From Chloroflexota bacterium (lineage in GTDB: Bacteria; Vulcanimicrobiota; JAMCWD01), in assembly GCA_023475345.1 (NCBI GenBank), contig JAMCWD010000013.1, forward strand, positions 1-45,435: a DNA stretch of 45,435 nucleotides. The letters run 5' to 3'. Each line of letters opens with the position of its first letter. Positions within the stretch are counted from its first letter, which is position 1. The notes beneath the pieces are model-generated. The model had not been told where the DNA came from. It made no database searches and saw only the letters and a program-made list of their open reading frames with translations. Shown piece by piece: positions 9,237-17,549 of this stretch. The position numbers were made by a program, and so were the translations under genes.

Positions 9237-9316
9237 TGTCCCTGCCCGGGTTATGCTGATTATTCTTCAACTGAACTCCCGAAGTGAGCGCATGGAGCAA
9301 AATGCAGGCAGGGGCA
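9237..9316. repeat. Inverted repeat, possible stem-loop
   Basis: TGTCCCTGCC (9237-9246) pairs with GGCAGGGGCA (9307-9316) with one G-T wobble, and the match extends one base outward. It lies just downstream of the candidate small RNA and may be part of a longer structured transcript. Confidence 0.35.
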
Positions 9317-9463
9317 ATCCCCCGTGGTTGACCATGATGGAAAAATTTCCGACAGGCTCGAACAATATTTTTATCGGGCAGCGCTGATGTCACATCATCA
9401 ATTGATAAATTTATAAAAAATTACCAGGCGGCGACCCGGCGGCCGACATGACGGATTAATATT

Positions 9464-9943
9464 CTATGAATCAGACTTCAGGGTCGTGTCCAGAATCGAT
9501 TCTATCTCTTCCTCGTCTTTTCCGGTTACATAGCTTATCTCCAGCGACATCATCTTCTTCGACTGCTTGAGCATGGAGAGTTCCTTGGGTGTCAATTTTT
9601 TCTCGCGGCTCAGCATCGCGAGGTCCTTTATGACTTCCGCGAGCTTATAGATATCCGCGCCCTTCAGCTTCTCCAGGTTGACATTATACCTGTCCGAAGA
9701 TTTTACAGGCAGAATATTTTTACAATTCTTAAGAAAACGATAAATTTTAGGAACATCCTTTTTAGTTATCAATTCCCTTAAAAGCTCATTTTTCTGATCC
9801 ATGTTGACAAGGATCTTCAGGCGGTCATTCTGAAAAGATATTGTCGCATACTTCGCTATTGTGCCGAGTATCTTTTTCTCTTCAACCTGTTCGATCTGAC
9901 CGATCCCATAAAGAGCATGAACTACTTTTTGACCTTTTAACAA
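9464..9943 (-). CDS. CarD/CdnL-family RNA polymerase-binding regulator
   Basis: The N-terminal half has the CarD/CdnL/TRCF Tudor-like module (GQKVVHALYGIGQIEQVEEKK, then IPV-type strand ILVNMDQ). The C-terminal half is a helical domain (EVIKDLAMLSREKKLTPKEL) typical of CarD proteins that bind RNA polymerase beta and stabilise open complexes. The start is unclear. The only in-frame ATG (10043-10045) overlaps the -10 box of a good promoter, so it should not be in the mRNA. I chose the in-frame TTG at 9943 because it gives a family-like N-terminus. CTG at 9976 (AGGA eight bases upstream) and ATA at 9955 (GGGAGG nine bases upstream) are better placed for ribosome binding. Confidence 0.8.
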   Translation of the reverse strand: MLKGQKVVHALYGIGQIEQVEEKKILGTIAKYATISFQNDRLKILVNMDQKNELLRELITKKDVPKIYRFLKNCKNILPVKSSDRYNVNLEKLKGADIYKLAEVIKDLAMLSREKKLTPKELSMLKQSKKMMSLEISYVTGKDEEEIESILDTTLKSDS

Positions 9944-10043
9944 CTTGGGGCTTATCTCAACACGCCTCCCTTTCAGATTCCTTTTCCTTATATAACAATA
10001 ATTCCATGAAACATGACAAATAAAAGCCGGATCACGGGATATC

Positions 10044-10072
10044 ATTATAATAATTAGACAGCAAGCTTACAA
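10044..10072 (-). promoter_or_regulatory. Promoter of the CarD-like gene
   Basis: On the minus strand TTGTAA (10072-10067) and a perfect TATAAT (10049-10044) are separated by exactly 17 bases. Transcription would begin near 10037, inside what a naive ORF call would treat as the coding region. Confidence 0.6.
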
Positions 10073-10091
10073 AAACCTTTTTTCAAAAATT

Positions 10092-12101
10092 TCATCTCCA
10101 TACAACCGATGCGCGAATAGTTCCTTTGCGAGGATCAACGGCCTCAATCCGGACTTTTATCCTGTCGCCGGGACACGGCGCATTTTCCCCCGGTGCGGGT
10201 ACGAAACATTCGTACATGGTTTCATCGAGTCTTACAAGCGCCCTAGAAGTGAAATTATGCAATACCGTCCCGTCGAGTGTCTTCCCGGTTTCTTTTTCAA
10301 GATACTTAAGCATCCAGTAATTGCGGCGGCCCCGTTCCAGCCTTTCCCCGTCTTCCATCGCCGAACGGGAAAAAAGCAAAACCTCCTTAATCTCTTCCTC
10401 CGAATACAGGGGGAAGCCTTTTCTTAAAAAATCAATCAACTGGAGCTGGCTTATGAGATCGAGATACCTCCTGATCGGAGAGGTAATCTGTACATACGAT
10501 CCCACGCCGAGCGAAAAATGAGGTGCCGCCTCGCAGCACAGCCCGGCTTTTTTTATCGCCCGCCTCACGTTGAAAATGTCCCGGTCGCAAAGCTCCGAAA
10601 GCGGGGGAAGCTCCCCGTCCGGCTTTTCCTGCACCCTGAAAATCGATGGGATACAGTTCTCAACGCAAAATTCGCCGGCAATGCGGTTGGCCAGGATCAT
10701 CGCTTCGGAGACTATTGCCTGGGAAGGGCCGTCCGCTTCCTCCTTCTCAACCCTTATCGTCCCGTCATCTTCCACCCATATATCGACCTTCGGAAAGGGG
10801 AGGGGATATGCGCCGTTTTCCAGCCTTTTGTTCTTAAGCACAAGAGCCGTCGAATATAATGATCTCAGCATCCCGTCTTTTTCCAGGCTTTCATCGGCTT
10901 CCCGGTAAGTGTATCGTTTTCCGACCCGTATCAGCGTTTCTGCGAACCGGCTGCCGGTTATATTTCCCGCCTTATCCAGATCGATAAAAACTGATAACGC
11001 GGGCCGTTTCTTTCCTTCCGCCAGGCTGAACGCGTCTTCAGATAAAGAAGCAGGCATCATCCTGATTTTCATGTCCGGCATATAGATTGAGGCAGCCCTG
11101 CGGCCTGCAGCTTCCAGCACCCTGCCGCCGGGAGGCAAAAAAGGCCCCGGACATGCAAGATGAATGCCGACGTTGTATCCTTCAGGGGTCGTTTCAATCG
11201 AAAGAGCGTCGTCGATCTCGACGGTTTCAGGGCCGTCGATGCTTATTGTATATAAATCAGTGTAGTCTTCCCTGCCGGGGAAATCGCAGTTTTCAAGGGA
11301 GGCGGCGATACCGGAGGCTTCTTTTTCGGCTTCGGGGGGGAAGTCCACCGGGATTTTAAGCCTGATAAGGTCGAGGTTCTCGTCGTTGTCCCAGATCCCG
11401 AGCCTGACAAGCAAATTGAAAGGCCCGTCGGGCATGGCGAACCCTGCTTTTTCCAGCAGGAAGGAAACTCTCCGGTATGAGCCGGATTCGGGATTTAAGG
11501 CCATATCTTTCAATGCCGGGATGAAATCGCCGTCCGCCGAAGGTATGCCGTTTCCAAGCCCTCTCTTAAATTCAAGCAATTCCTCAAGTAAAATCTTATC
11601 GCGCCCGGCCTGTTTCTCCTTTGCTTCTATCGCCCTGAGATGCGCCTCTACCTCGGAACCCGGCCGGGGATAAAATTCTTCGTTCTTCCTGATGAAACGT
11701 ATCCCGTCCGAGTGTAATAACGAAAGGAGCGTCCCTTCCATCTCCGGCGACACCGCCTTTCCGAAAGCAAGACCAGCAAGAGTGTTGACGGTCAAAGGCC
11801 CGGCTGTTCCCTCCAGAACCTGGTGAAGCTCTACAACGTCTATCTCTTTCTGCAAAGATGCGCGGCGGTCAAGATATTCTTTCAGCAGTTTCAAGGGGTC
11901 GCTTGCGGGCGAAGTATTTACAGGCGGCGGGCTTATGTGGCGAATTTTATTTTTAGAAACGCCGACAATTTTCCCGGACGGCAGGAGTACCTTGAATTTG
12001 CCTTTGTCCATGCCGGTTATTATGCCGACAATCAAATCGTTACCGTCTGTGAAATCTATGAAATTAAGAAAATGTTCCTGATCAGCGGGCTTGCTCATAA
12101 T
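10092..12101 (-). CDS. RNase II/RNase R-family 3'-5' exoribonuclease (RNB domain)
   Basis: This hydrolytic 3'-5' exoribonuclease would degrade RNA in the cytoplasm. A short beta-rich N-terminal module (about 10-55, GIITGMDKGKFKVLLPSGK) is followed by a helical stretch. The RNB catalytic domain begins near 285 with SIDGPETVEIDDALSI, which carries the metal-binding aspartates. It includes the conserved SPIRRYLDLISQ near 538, and an S1-like C-terminus closes the protein. The layout resembles the short RNase II forms of cyanobacteria and plastids rather than E. coli RNase R. I start at MSKPADQE, 14 bases after the upstream gene's stop; the longer ORF would overlap that gene. 669 residues. Confidence 0.88.
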   Translation of the reverse strand: MMSKPADQEHFLNFIDFTDGNDLIVGIITGMDKGKFKVLLPSGKIVGVSKNKIRHISPPPVNTSPASDPLKLLKEYLDRRASLQKEIDVVELHQVLEGTAGPLTVNTLAGLAFGKAVSPEMEGTLLSLLHSDGIRFIRKNEEFYPRPGSEVEAHLRAIEAKEKQAGRDKILLEELLEFKRGLGNGIPSADGDFIPALKDMALNPESGSYRRVSFLLEKAGFAMPDGPFNLLVRLGIWDNDENLDLIRLKIPVDFPPEAEKEASGIAASLENCDFPGREDYTDLYTISIDGPETVEIDDALSIETTPEGYNVGIHLACPGPFLPPGGRVLEAAGRRAASIYMPDMKIRMMPASLSEDAFSLAEGKKRPALSVFIDLDKAGNITGSRFAETLIRVGKRYTYREADESLEKDGMLRSLYSTALVLKNKRLENGAYPLPFPKVDIWVEDDGTIRVEKEEADGPSQAIVSEAMILANRIAGEFCVENCIPSIFRVQEKPDGELPPLSELCDRDIFNVRRAIKKAGLCCEAAPHFSLGVGSYVQITSPIRRYLDLISQLQLIDFLRKGFPLYSEEEIKEVLLFSRSAMEDGERLERGRRNYWMLKYLEKETGKTLDGTVLHNFTSRALVRLDETMYECFVPAPGENAPCPGDRIKVRIEAVDPRKGTIRASVVWR

Positions 12102-12114
12102 TAAATCAAGGCAA

Positions 12115-14004
12115 TTACAACTGTGTGCTTTCCGGCAAATCCTGCTCGGAGAGGCTCCTGGCCAGGGTGAAATATTTTTCAACTTCATCCCATGAATCCA
12201 GGAAAGCATTAACAATCATGGGATCGAACTGTTTTCCCGACTGCCTGATTATTTCATTTTTTGCTTCATTGATGGAAAGGCCTTTACGGTAAGGCCTGTC
12301 GGAAATCATGGCGTCGAAAGCGTCGGCAAGGGCTATAAGCCTTGCAAGGAGGGGTATCTCTTCACCTTTCAGGCCGTCGGGGTAGCCCTTCCCGTCCCAG
12401 CGCTCGTGGTGCCAGCGGACCGCCGCCAGGGATGAGTTGAGAAACTCTATCGGGGCAAGCAGCTTCGTGCCGATGGCCGGGTGTGACTTTATCTGCTCCC
12501 ATTCCTGGGGAGTAAGTTTTTCAGCCTTCCCGAGTATCTCCTCCGCTATGCCGATCTTTCCTATATCATGCAGGAGAAGCCCGTATTTGAATTCCCTGGT
12601 GTTGATCAGGGAAGGGTCGATTTTTTCCGCCATGACGGTCGCGAAGTAAGAAACCCTGTCCGTATGTGAGCCTGTATAAGAATCCTTTTTATCAACGACC
12701 TGGGCCATGGCGGCGACAGTCTGAAGATATGTTTGTTCCAGGCTGTCCAGGGCACCCTGCAGCCTTTTCGTGCGCAGGGATTCCTGCTCGTATAACCGGG
12801 CCAGGTTCTGGCTCAGGCGGAGGAGATGTTTTTCCGTATAGGAAAGGCTCCGCGCAAGATCGGTCAGGAATTCCCTGTTTTCAACCAGCGCCTCGTAAGC
12901 CTTTTCGCCGGGCTTGAAAACCGAAAGGACAACCTCGTACCTGCCGGCCTTGTCGCTTATAAAACGCCCCTCGTTTTCGTCCAGCAGGTAGCGCGCAACC
13001 GCGACTTCAAGAGAAGCAAGAAAAGCCTCGTGGTCGGCCATGCCCGTAAATGAAAACTCAACCTTAACCTCATTATCATCCGGTATTATGTTTATGAATA
13101 AATTTTCACCCCTCGGTATGTGGGTCAGGAGCCTTGTAATCATAAGTGAAAGCGCCTGCCTGAGAGATTCCGGCTCAAATTTCAGAGTGGGAAGATCGTC
13201 GGGTGAACGGAGCTCCAGGCCGTGATTCCCTTTTTCGAGAACCGGCTTGATCTCCTTTAAAAGGCTCTCCATAAATAAGGGAAGCGATACCTCCGTCATC
13301 TCTATCCTGTGCTGCCTCCCGCGGATCTCGGTGTATTCGGAAAGGTCATCCACCAGCTTCGATAATGTCTGATCGGCCTCGTGGACTTCTTCCGACAGCC
13401 TGATAAGCGAAGGCGACGCCTCCGAATGCTTCAGGGCTTGATCCATCAGCGAAGCAAAATTGCCGACTATGTCGATAGGCTCCTGCATCCTGCTTGTAAT
13501 CAGGGAATATAACTGGTCCTTGAGTTTTTCGTTGTGAAGGATATTGCCGTGGAGGTCCCGGAGCCTCATATTGCTCCTCAGTTCGTGTTCCAGCATCCGT
13601 GAAAGCTCTAGTTCCCGGTGTGACGGGGACCGGGGCTTTTCTCCCGTGAAAATCTCGCCGGCAAGATCAAGGATGTGAATGATTTCGACAGGGGTTGTCA
13701 TTACCTTATCGACGGGAAATTCAGACGGCGCATTTACCGCTGAAAATGAAATGATTTTTAACCCGCCGGGTTCTCTTTTCAACTCCTTCAATTTCCGGAG
13801 GATCTTATCATCCGGCATATCGTCGTGAAACAATACGAAATCCGCTTTCTCGTTTTCCAGGGCGCCCATGAAGTCTTTGCCCGATGAAACATCTATAATC
13901 TGGGCATCATAAGATTTAAAGATCCTGTGACACAGGGTATGGAAATACGGGTCGGAAGCCGCAATAAGAATGGTTTTTTTATTGTCCTTCATCTTGCCGG
14001 GCAT
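12115..14004 (-). CDS. HD-GYP phosphodiesterase with pseudo-receiver and degenerate kinase core
   Basis: The C-terminal HD-GYP domain (about 430-615) should hydrolyse cyclic di-GMP. It has HTDRVSYFA, LLHDIGKIGI, SHPAIGTKLL, RWHHERWDGKGYPDGLKGE and ALADAFDAMISDRPYR. The N-terminal 120 residues look like a receiver, but the phospho-acceptor position in VLFHDDMP is H60, and the KP motif is TTP. The middle (about 150-390) has the shape of a histidine-kinase core, but serine stands in place of the HisKA histidine (TSRMQEPI) and the N-box asparagines are missing. So sensing is probably by binding rather than phosphotransfer. Start chosen at MPGKMKD; a TTG seven codons upstream is possible. It is followed closely by the exoribonuclease gene. 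Confidence 0.85.
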   Translation of the reverse strand: MPGKMKDNKKTILIAASDPYFHTLCHRIFKSYDAQIIDVSSGKDFMGALENEKADFVLFHDDMPDDKILRKLKELKREPGGLKIISFSAVNAPSEFPVDKVMTTPVEIIHILDLAGEIFTGEKPRSPSHRELELSRMLEHELRSNMRLRDLHGNILHNEKLKDQLYSLITSRMQEPIDIVGNFASLMDQALKHSEASPSLIRLSEEVHEADQTLSKLVDDLSEYTEIRGRQHRIEMTEVSLPLFMESLLKEIKPVLEKGNHGLELRSPDDLPTLKFEPESLRQALSLMITRLLTHIPRGENLFINIIPDDNEVKVEFSFTGMADHEAFLASLEVAVARYLLDENEGRFISDKAGRYEVVLSVFKPGEKAYEALVENREFLTDLARSLSYTEKHLLRLSQNLARLYEQESLRTKRLQGALDSLEQTYLQTVAAMAQVVDKKDSYTGSHTDRVSYFATVMAEKIDPSLINTREFKYGLLLHDIGKIGIAEEILGKAEKLTPQEWEQIKSHPAIGTKLLAPIEFLNSSLAAVRWHHERWDGKGYPDGLKGEEIPLLARLIALADAFDAMISDRPYRKGLSINEAKNEIIRQSGKQFDPMIVNAFLDSWDEVEKYFTLARSLSEQDLPESTQL

Positions 14005-14210
14005 ATCACCCGATTCCTTTCTCAATCAAATTAAGAAGATGCTTGAACCCGTCCGTGCGCCGGAGGCAACCCGGGCTTATGTCGTTGAATTCTATTAATA
14101 ATGTTTCTGCCTGTCTTTCCGTAATCCTCCCGCGTATATATCGGGGCAGGCATAAAGGCTAAAGCCTGGTTCGTTTTCCTGTTTTAACTTGATAATACCC
14201 GGCCAATAAT

Positions 14211-14222
14211 TGTAGCGCTACA
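14211..14222. promoter_or_regulatory. Perfect 12-bp palindrome after korC
   Basis: TGTAGCGCTACA is a perfect palindrome just beyond the korC stop codon, in the space before the HD-GYP gene. It could be a protein-binding site for transcription of that gene. There is no U-tract, so it is not a terminator. Confidence 0.2.
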
Positions 14223-14229
14223 GGCGTTC

Positions 14230-14991
14230 TTACTCGTAAGAGCCTTTTTCGGTTTTTTTATCCCCGGTTTCAGCCTGCTTCTTCTTTTTGTCCCCGGTTT
14301 TTTGGGGAACGACTCTTTTCCTTTTCGGCCTGACCGCCGCGGTTTTGGAAACTGCTTTGCCTGCCGTCCCGGGCTTCTTCTTTTCTTTATCTTTTTTCCT
14401 GTCCTGCTTTATCGTGCCCCCGGCTTCTTCCCATTCGATGCCGCATTCCCGCACATATTCCAGGCCGAGGTCGAATGCTTTAATGTTAACATCTACAGTT
14501 CCGGGAGGAACGGAATCCGATATGGATTTCCGTATAGCCTGTTCGTCGATAAAGCCGGTAACGGCGCTGAAAACGCCCAGCAAAATTATATTCGCAACGA
14601 CTTTCCTGCCAAGGTGTTCCGCCATCCTGGTAGCCGGGACAAGGATCACCGGTTGGTCCCCTTCGGCGGGCTCGACAAGATCCTTGTCGGCTATAATTAT
14701 CCCGCCTTTTGCAAGCTGGAGATGAAATGTATTATAAGCTTCCTGGCTCATTATTATCATCACTTTCGGATGACGCACCAGGGGGTAATCGACAAAGCCG
14801 TCCTTGATAATAACTCCCGTGGAGCAGGCTCCGCCGCGCGATTCCGGCCCGTATGCCTGGGATTGTGCAGCCGACTTGCTGCCGTATAACGTGGCGGCCC
14901 TGCCTATTATGTAGCCGCAGCGGATGATCCCCTGGCCTCCGAAACCGGCGACCCTTATCTCTAGGGCTTTTGCTTTATTAAGATCCAGCAC
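14230..14991 (-). CDS. korC: 2-oxoacid:ferredoxin oxidoreductase gamma subunit with basic tail
   Basis: This is the gamma subunit of a 2-oxoglutarate (or related 2-oxoacid):ferredoxin oxidoreductase. The family core is residues 1-190: VAGFGGQGIIRCGYIIG, SQAYGPESRGGACSTGVI, NIILLGVFSAVTGF. It continues into a tail of about 60 residues very rich in Lys and Arg (KKDKEKKKPG, RPKRKRVV, KKKKQAE) that the family lacks. The start is GTG, one base after the korB stop, so translation is coupled. It is last in the korDABC operon. Confidence 0.92.
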   Translation of the reverse strand: MLDLNKAKALEIRVAGFGGQGIIRCGYIIGRAATLYGSKSAAQSQAYGPESRGGACSTGVIIKDGFVDYPLVRHPKVMIIMSQEAYNTFHLQLAKGGIIIADKDLVEPAEGDQPVILVPATRMAEHLGRKVVANIILLGVFSAVTGFIDEQAIRKSISDSVPPGTVDVNIKAFDLGLEYVRECGIEWEEAGGTIKQDRKKDKEKKKPGTAGKAVSKTAAVRPKRKRVVPQKTGDKKKKQAETGDKKTEKGSYE

Positions 14992-14992
14992 C

Positions 14993-15874
14993 TTACCACT
15001 CCCCTCTTCCCCTGGCCCATGGGAGCTTTTTCAGGATGCTCTTTGAAGAGAGAAGTTGTTCATCATACTCGTAATACGGGCCGGGAGTAAATACGGGCCT
15101 TTCTATATCCACGAACTGCCCTACAAGGATCTGGGACTGAAGGCCTATATAAGCCATGTCGGGATCTTCGCCATGGCATATCACGCTGTTCCTCTTGTAG
15201 GATTTTATCATTTCCAGGGCTGAAGGGGTCTTGTTCAACGCGCCGTAAACCGTGGGACACGGCGATATGACTTCGACAAAACAGAAGCCGGGTTTTTCCA
15301 GCATATATGTCAATGTTTTCCTTAACTGCTTTACATGGAACACTGTCCACCTGGCCACAAACACCGCTCCCGAGGCCTTCGCAAGGTACGGGAGGTTAAA
15401 CGGCGGTTCCAGGTTTCCTCCCGGCGAAGTAGTGCTCCTGGCATCAAGGGGGGTGGTCGGCCCCATCTGACCCCCGGTCATGCCGTAATTGAAATTGTTG
15501 ACGCATATAACTTTAATGTCCAGGTTCCGCCTTGCGGCATGGATAAAGTGATTTCCTCCTATGGCGAAAAGGTCTCCGTCGCCGCTGATAACGACAACCT
15601 TCAACTCGGGGTTTGCTATCTTAAGCCCTGTCGCAAAAGGGATAGCCCTCCCGTGAGTGGTGTGGAAACTGTCAACATTAAGATACCCCGCGATCCTCCC
15701 GGTACAACCGATACCTGAAACGACCGTCAGCTTGTCCAGGGGGACGTGCGCTTCCTGTACGGCGTTGATGAAAGCCGTAGTGGTAATGCCCAGCCCGCAG
15801 CCGGGGCACCATATATGCGGCAGGCGTCCGGGGCGTATGTAATCATCAAGGGGATGGCGGCCTCTTCTAATCAT
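14993..15874 (-). CDS. korB: 2-oxoacid:ferredoxin oxidoreductase beta subunit
   Basis: This thiamine-diphosphate-binding beta subunit holds WCPGCGLGITTTAFINAV near the start and the cofactor motif GDGDLFAIGGNH. NNFNYGMTGGQ follows and completes the Mg-ThDP site. The CPGC cysteines fit a [4Fe-4S]-linked beta subunit. Its 293 residues are normal. It overlaps the end of korA by four bases and abuts korC, giving a single tightly coupled operon. The KorA/KorB form of the sequence favours 2-oxoglutarate over pyruvate, but other 2-oxoacids such as branched-chain acids cannot be excluded. Confidence 0.95.
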   Translation of the reverse strand: MIRRGRHPLDDYIRPGRLPHIWCPGCGLGITTTAFINAVQEAHVPLDKLTVVSGIGCTGRIAGYLNVDSFHTTHGRAIPFATGLKIANPELKVVVISGDGDLFAIGGNHFIHAARRNLDIKVICVNNFNYGMTGGQMGPTTPLDARSTTSPGGNLEPPFNLPYLAKASGAVFVARWTVFHVKQLRKTLTYMLEKPGFCFVEVISPCPTVYGALNKTPSALEMIKSYKRNSVICHGEDPDMAYIGLQSQILVGQFVDIERPVFTPGPYYEYDEQLLSSKSILKKLPWARGRGEW

Positions 15875-17052
15875 CTCGCGGTATGGTAAGCCTCCTCCCT
15901 GATACGGTCAAGGATCTGGAGGGGTCTGTGGATCCCCCCGCCTGCATGAGTTAAAGAATGAACCGGGATCCCGGTATTTACACAACGTTCGACTTCCCTT
16001 ACCATCTGGCCGAGATTTATTTCAGGGACTATAACCGCCCTGACTTTACGGGCAAGCTCGCGCACCCTTTTTTCGGGGAAAGGCCATGCCGTAATAAGCC
16101 TGAGCATCCCGGCCTTTATGCCTTCTTCACGGGCTTCATTGACCGCCCGGAGGCTGCTCCTTGCGGATATGCCGTAAGAAATCACCAGTATCTCGGCATC
16201 ATCGATATAATATTCTTCGTACTCGATTATATCATTTACATTTTTTCTTATCTTCTTCACGAGTCTCCTGACAAGTGCCTGATGGGCGTCTTCCTTAATG
16301 ACAGGATACCCTCTCTCGTCATGGGTGAGGCCGGTAACATGGATCCTGTAGCCTTCCCCCGCAACCGCCATCGGCGGCACCAGGTCCTCGTCCGGCTCGT
16401 AGGGACAATAGCTTCCACGCGGCTCGACGACAGGTTTTTTTCTGTGCTCCAGTAACAGGTCTTCTTCGGAGGGGATAATCAATTTTTCCGTAAGGTGTCC
16501 AACCACTTCATCGGCCATTATAAAGACCGGCACCCTGTAAATCTCGGCCATATTGAAAGCCTTGTAGGTGTAGTCGAACATCTCCTGCACGGTGGCCGGG
16601 CAGTATGCGATTATTTCGTAATCGCCGTGGGACCCCCAGCGTACCTGCATCATATCCTGCTGGGCCACCAGTGTGGGCAGCCCTGTAGAAGGCCCCGCCC
16701 TCTGGACATCGACGATAACGCACGGGGTTTCGGTCATTATCGCAAGACCGATCCCTTCCATCATAAGGGAGAAACCGGGGCCGGAAGTCGCCGTCATAAC
16801 GCGCTGTCCCGCCCAGGAAGCGCCGAGGATACAGGTGATCGAAGCTATCTCGTCTTCCATCTGGAGAAACTTGCCGCCGACCTGTCCGAAACGGCGCGCC
16901 AGCCTCTCGGCTATTTCAGTGGACGGGGTTATCGGGTATCCTGCAAAAAAACGGCATCCGCCCGCAATGGCTCCTTCTGCACAGGCTATATCACCGTTAA
17001 CGAAATGAGAACCGGTTAAAATCCCCCGGTTATTCAAAAGAGAAACGGCCAA
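15871..17052 (-). CDS. korA: 2-oxoacid:ferredoxin oxidoreductase alpha subunit
   Basis: This alpha subunit pairs with KorB to oxidise a 2-oxoacid and CoA to acyl-CoA and CO2, reducing ferredoxin. Motifs include GCRFFAGYPITPSTEIAE, QMEDEIAS, TSGPGFSLMMEGIGLA and VQRAGPSTGLPT. Domain III lies after about 240. The open frame begins at a TTG at 17052 that overlaps korD by 23 bases. A second TTG at 17037 is also possible, so the first few residues are uncertain. Its 393 residues are typical. Confidence 0.95.
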   Translation of the reverse strand: MAVSLLNNRGILTGSHFVNGDIACAEGAIAGGCRFFAGYPITPSTEIAERLARRFGQVGGKFLQMEDEIASITCILGASWAGQRVMTATSGPGFSLMMEGIGLAIMTETPCVIVDVQRAGPSTGLPTLVAQQDMMQVRWGSHGDYEIIAYCPATVQEMFDYTYKAFNMAEIYRVPVFIMADEVVGHLTEKLIIPSEEDLLLEHRKKPVVEPRGSYCPYEPDEDLVPPMAVAGEGYRIHVTGLTHDERGYPVIKEDAHQALVRRLVKKIRKNVNDIIEYEEYYIDDAEILVISYGISARSSLRAVNEAREEGIKAGMLRLITAWPFPEKRVRELARKVRAVIVPEINLGQMVREVERCVNTGIPVHSLTHAGGGIHRPLQILDRIREEAYHTAR

Positions 17053-17314
17053 GCGGATCCTCCTCTACGAAAATCGCCATGTCGGGACATATCATCTGGC
17101 ACATTCCGCAATAAATACATTTAGCATCGTCTTTCATCCGGGGCGAATGATATCCCTTGGCATTATAATCCTCGGAAAATTCCAGCGCCTTGACCGGGCA
17201 GAATTCTATACAAAATCCACAGCCTTTACAACGCTCGGGCAAAATATTCAAGTGCTTGAGTTCTCTGGTACTTTTATTGCTGTTATTGTTATCGGTTTTT
17301 TTTACCCGGGGCAA
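17030..17314 (-). CDS. korD: 2-oxoacid:ferredoxin oxidoreductase delta subunit (2[4Fe-4S] ferredoxin)
   Basis: This ferredoxin-like delta subunit passes electrons out of the Kor complex. There are two [4Fe-4S] motifs, CKGCGFCIEFCP and CIYCGMCQMICP. An unusual polar N-terminus (TDNNNSNKSTRE) precedes the iron-sulfur domain. It is the first gene of korDABC and overlaps korA. The 235 bases upstream carry a 19-bp direct repeat that may be regulatory. Confidence 0.94.
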   Translation of the reverse strand: MPRVKKTDNNNSNKSTRELKHLNILPERCKGCGFCIEFCPVKALEFSEDYNAKGYHSPRMKDDAKCIYCGMCQMICPDMAIFVEEDPLGRFSFE

Positions 17315-17395
17315 CAGTTCATCATCTTCTTTCCGGTCACGTTATAACATATCCCAGAATGCACTTTTTTTTCCTTCTTGCAAAACCGCATTATT

Positions 17396-17481
17396 CCTTC
17401 CGGACAAATGCCGCCTTCTTTAAAAATCATCTTTCAGAGTCATGACGAAATTAAAAGCGCCGCCTTCCGGACACATGCGGC
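17396..17481. repeat. Direct repeat upstream of korDABC
   Basis: CCTTCCGGACAAATGCCGC (17396-17414) and CCTTCCGGACACATGCGGC (17463-17481) match at 17 of 19 bases, 67 bases apart. On the coding (minus) strand they precede korD by about 80-165 bases. The second copy also forms a GCCGC/GCGGC hairpin. Two sites for a regulator, or a structured leader, are both possible. Confidence 0.4.
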
Positions 17482-17549
17482 ATATCATTTTAACAAATAA
17501 ACCCCAAAATTTCTACCCTAAGTATTTGGAGATTTGAGGTTAAAGTTCC

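Larger units (their letters stand above)
8672..9463. other. Long gene-free region containing a candidate small RNA
   Basis: Three short minus-strand ORFs lie here (8761-8949, 8942-9148, 9145-9393), but none looks like a real protein. Bases 8740-8900 are AT-rich and lie upstream of pilC. A plus-strand promoter at 9059-9088 leads into a structured segment at 9095-9220. A second inverted repeat follows at 9237-9316. I see nothing else from 9317 to 9463. Confidence 0.55.

Noticed and set aside
8761..9393. Three short minus-strand frames in the gene-free region upstream of pilC
   Set aside because: They overlap each other or the candidate small RNA and look unlike proteins.
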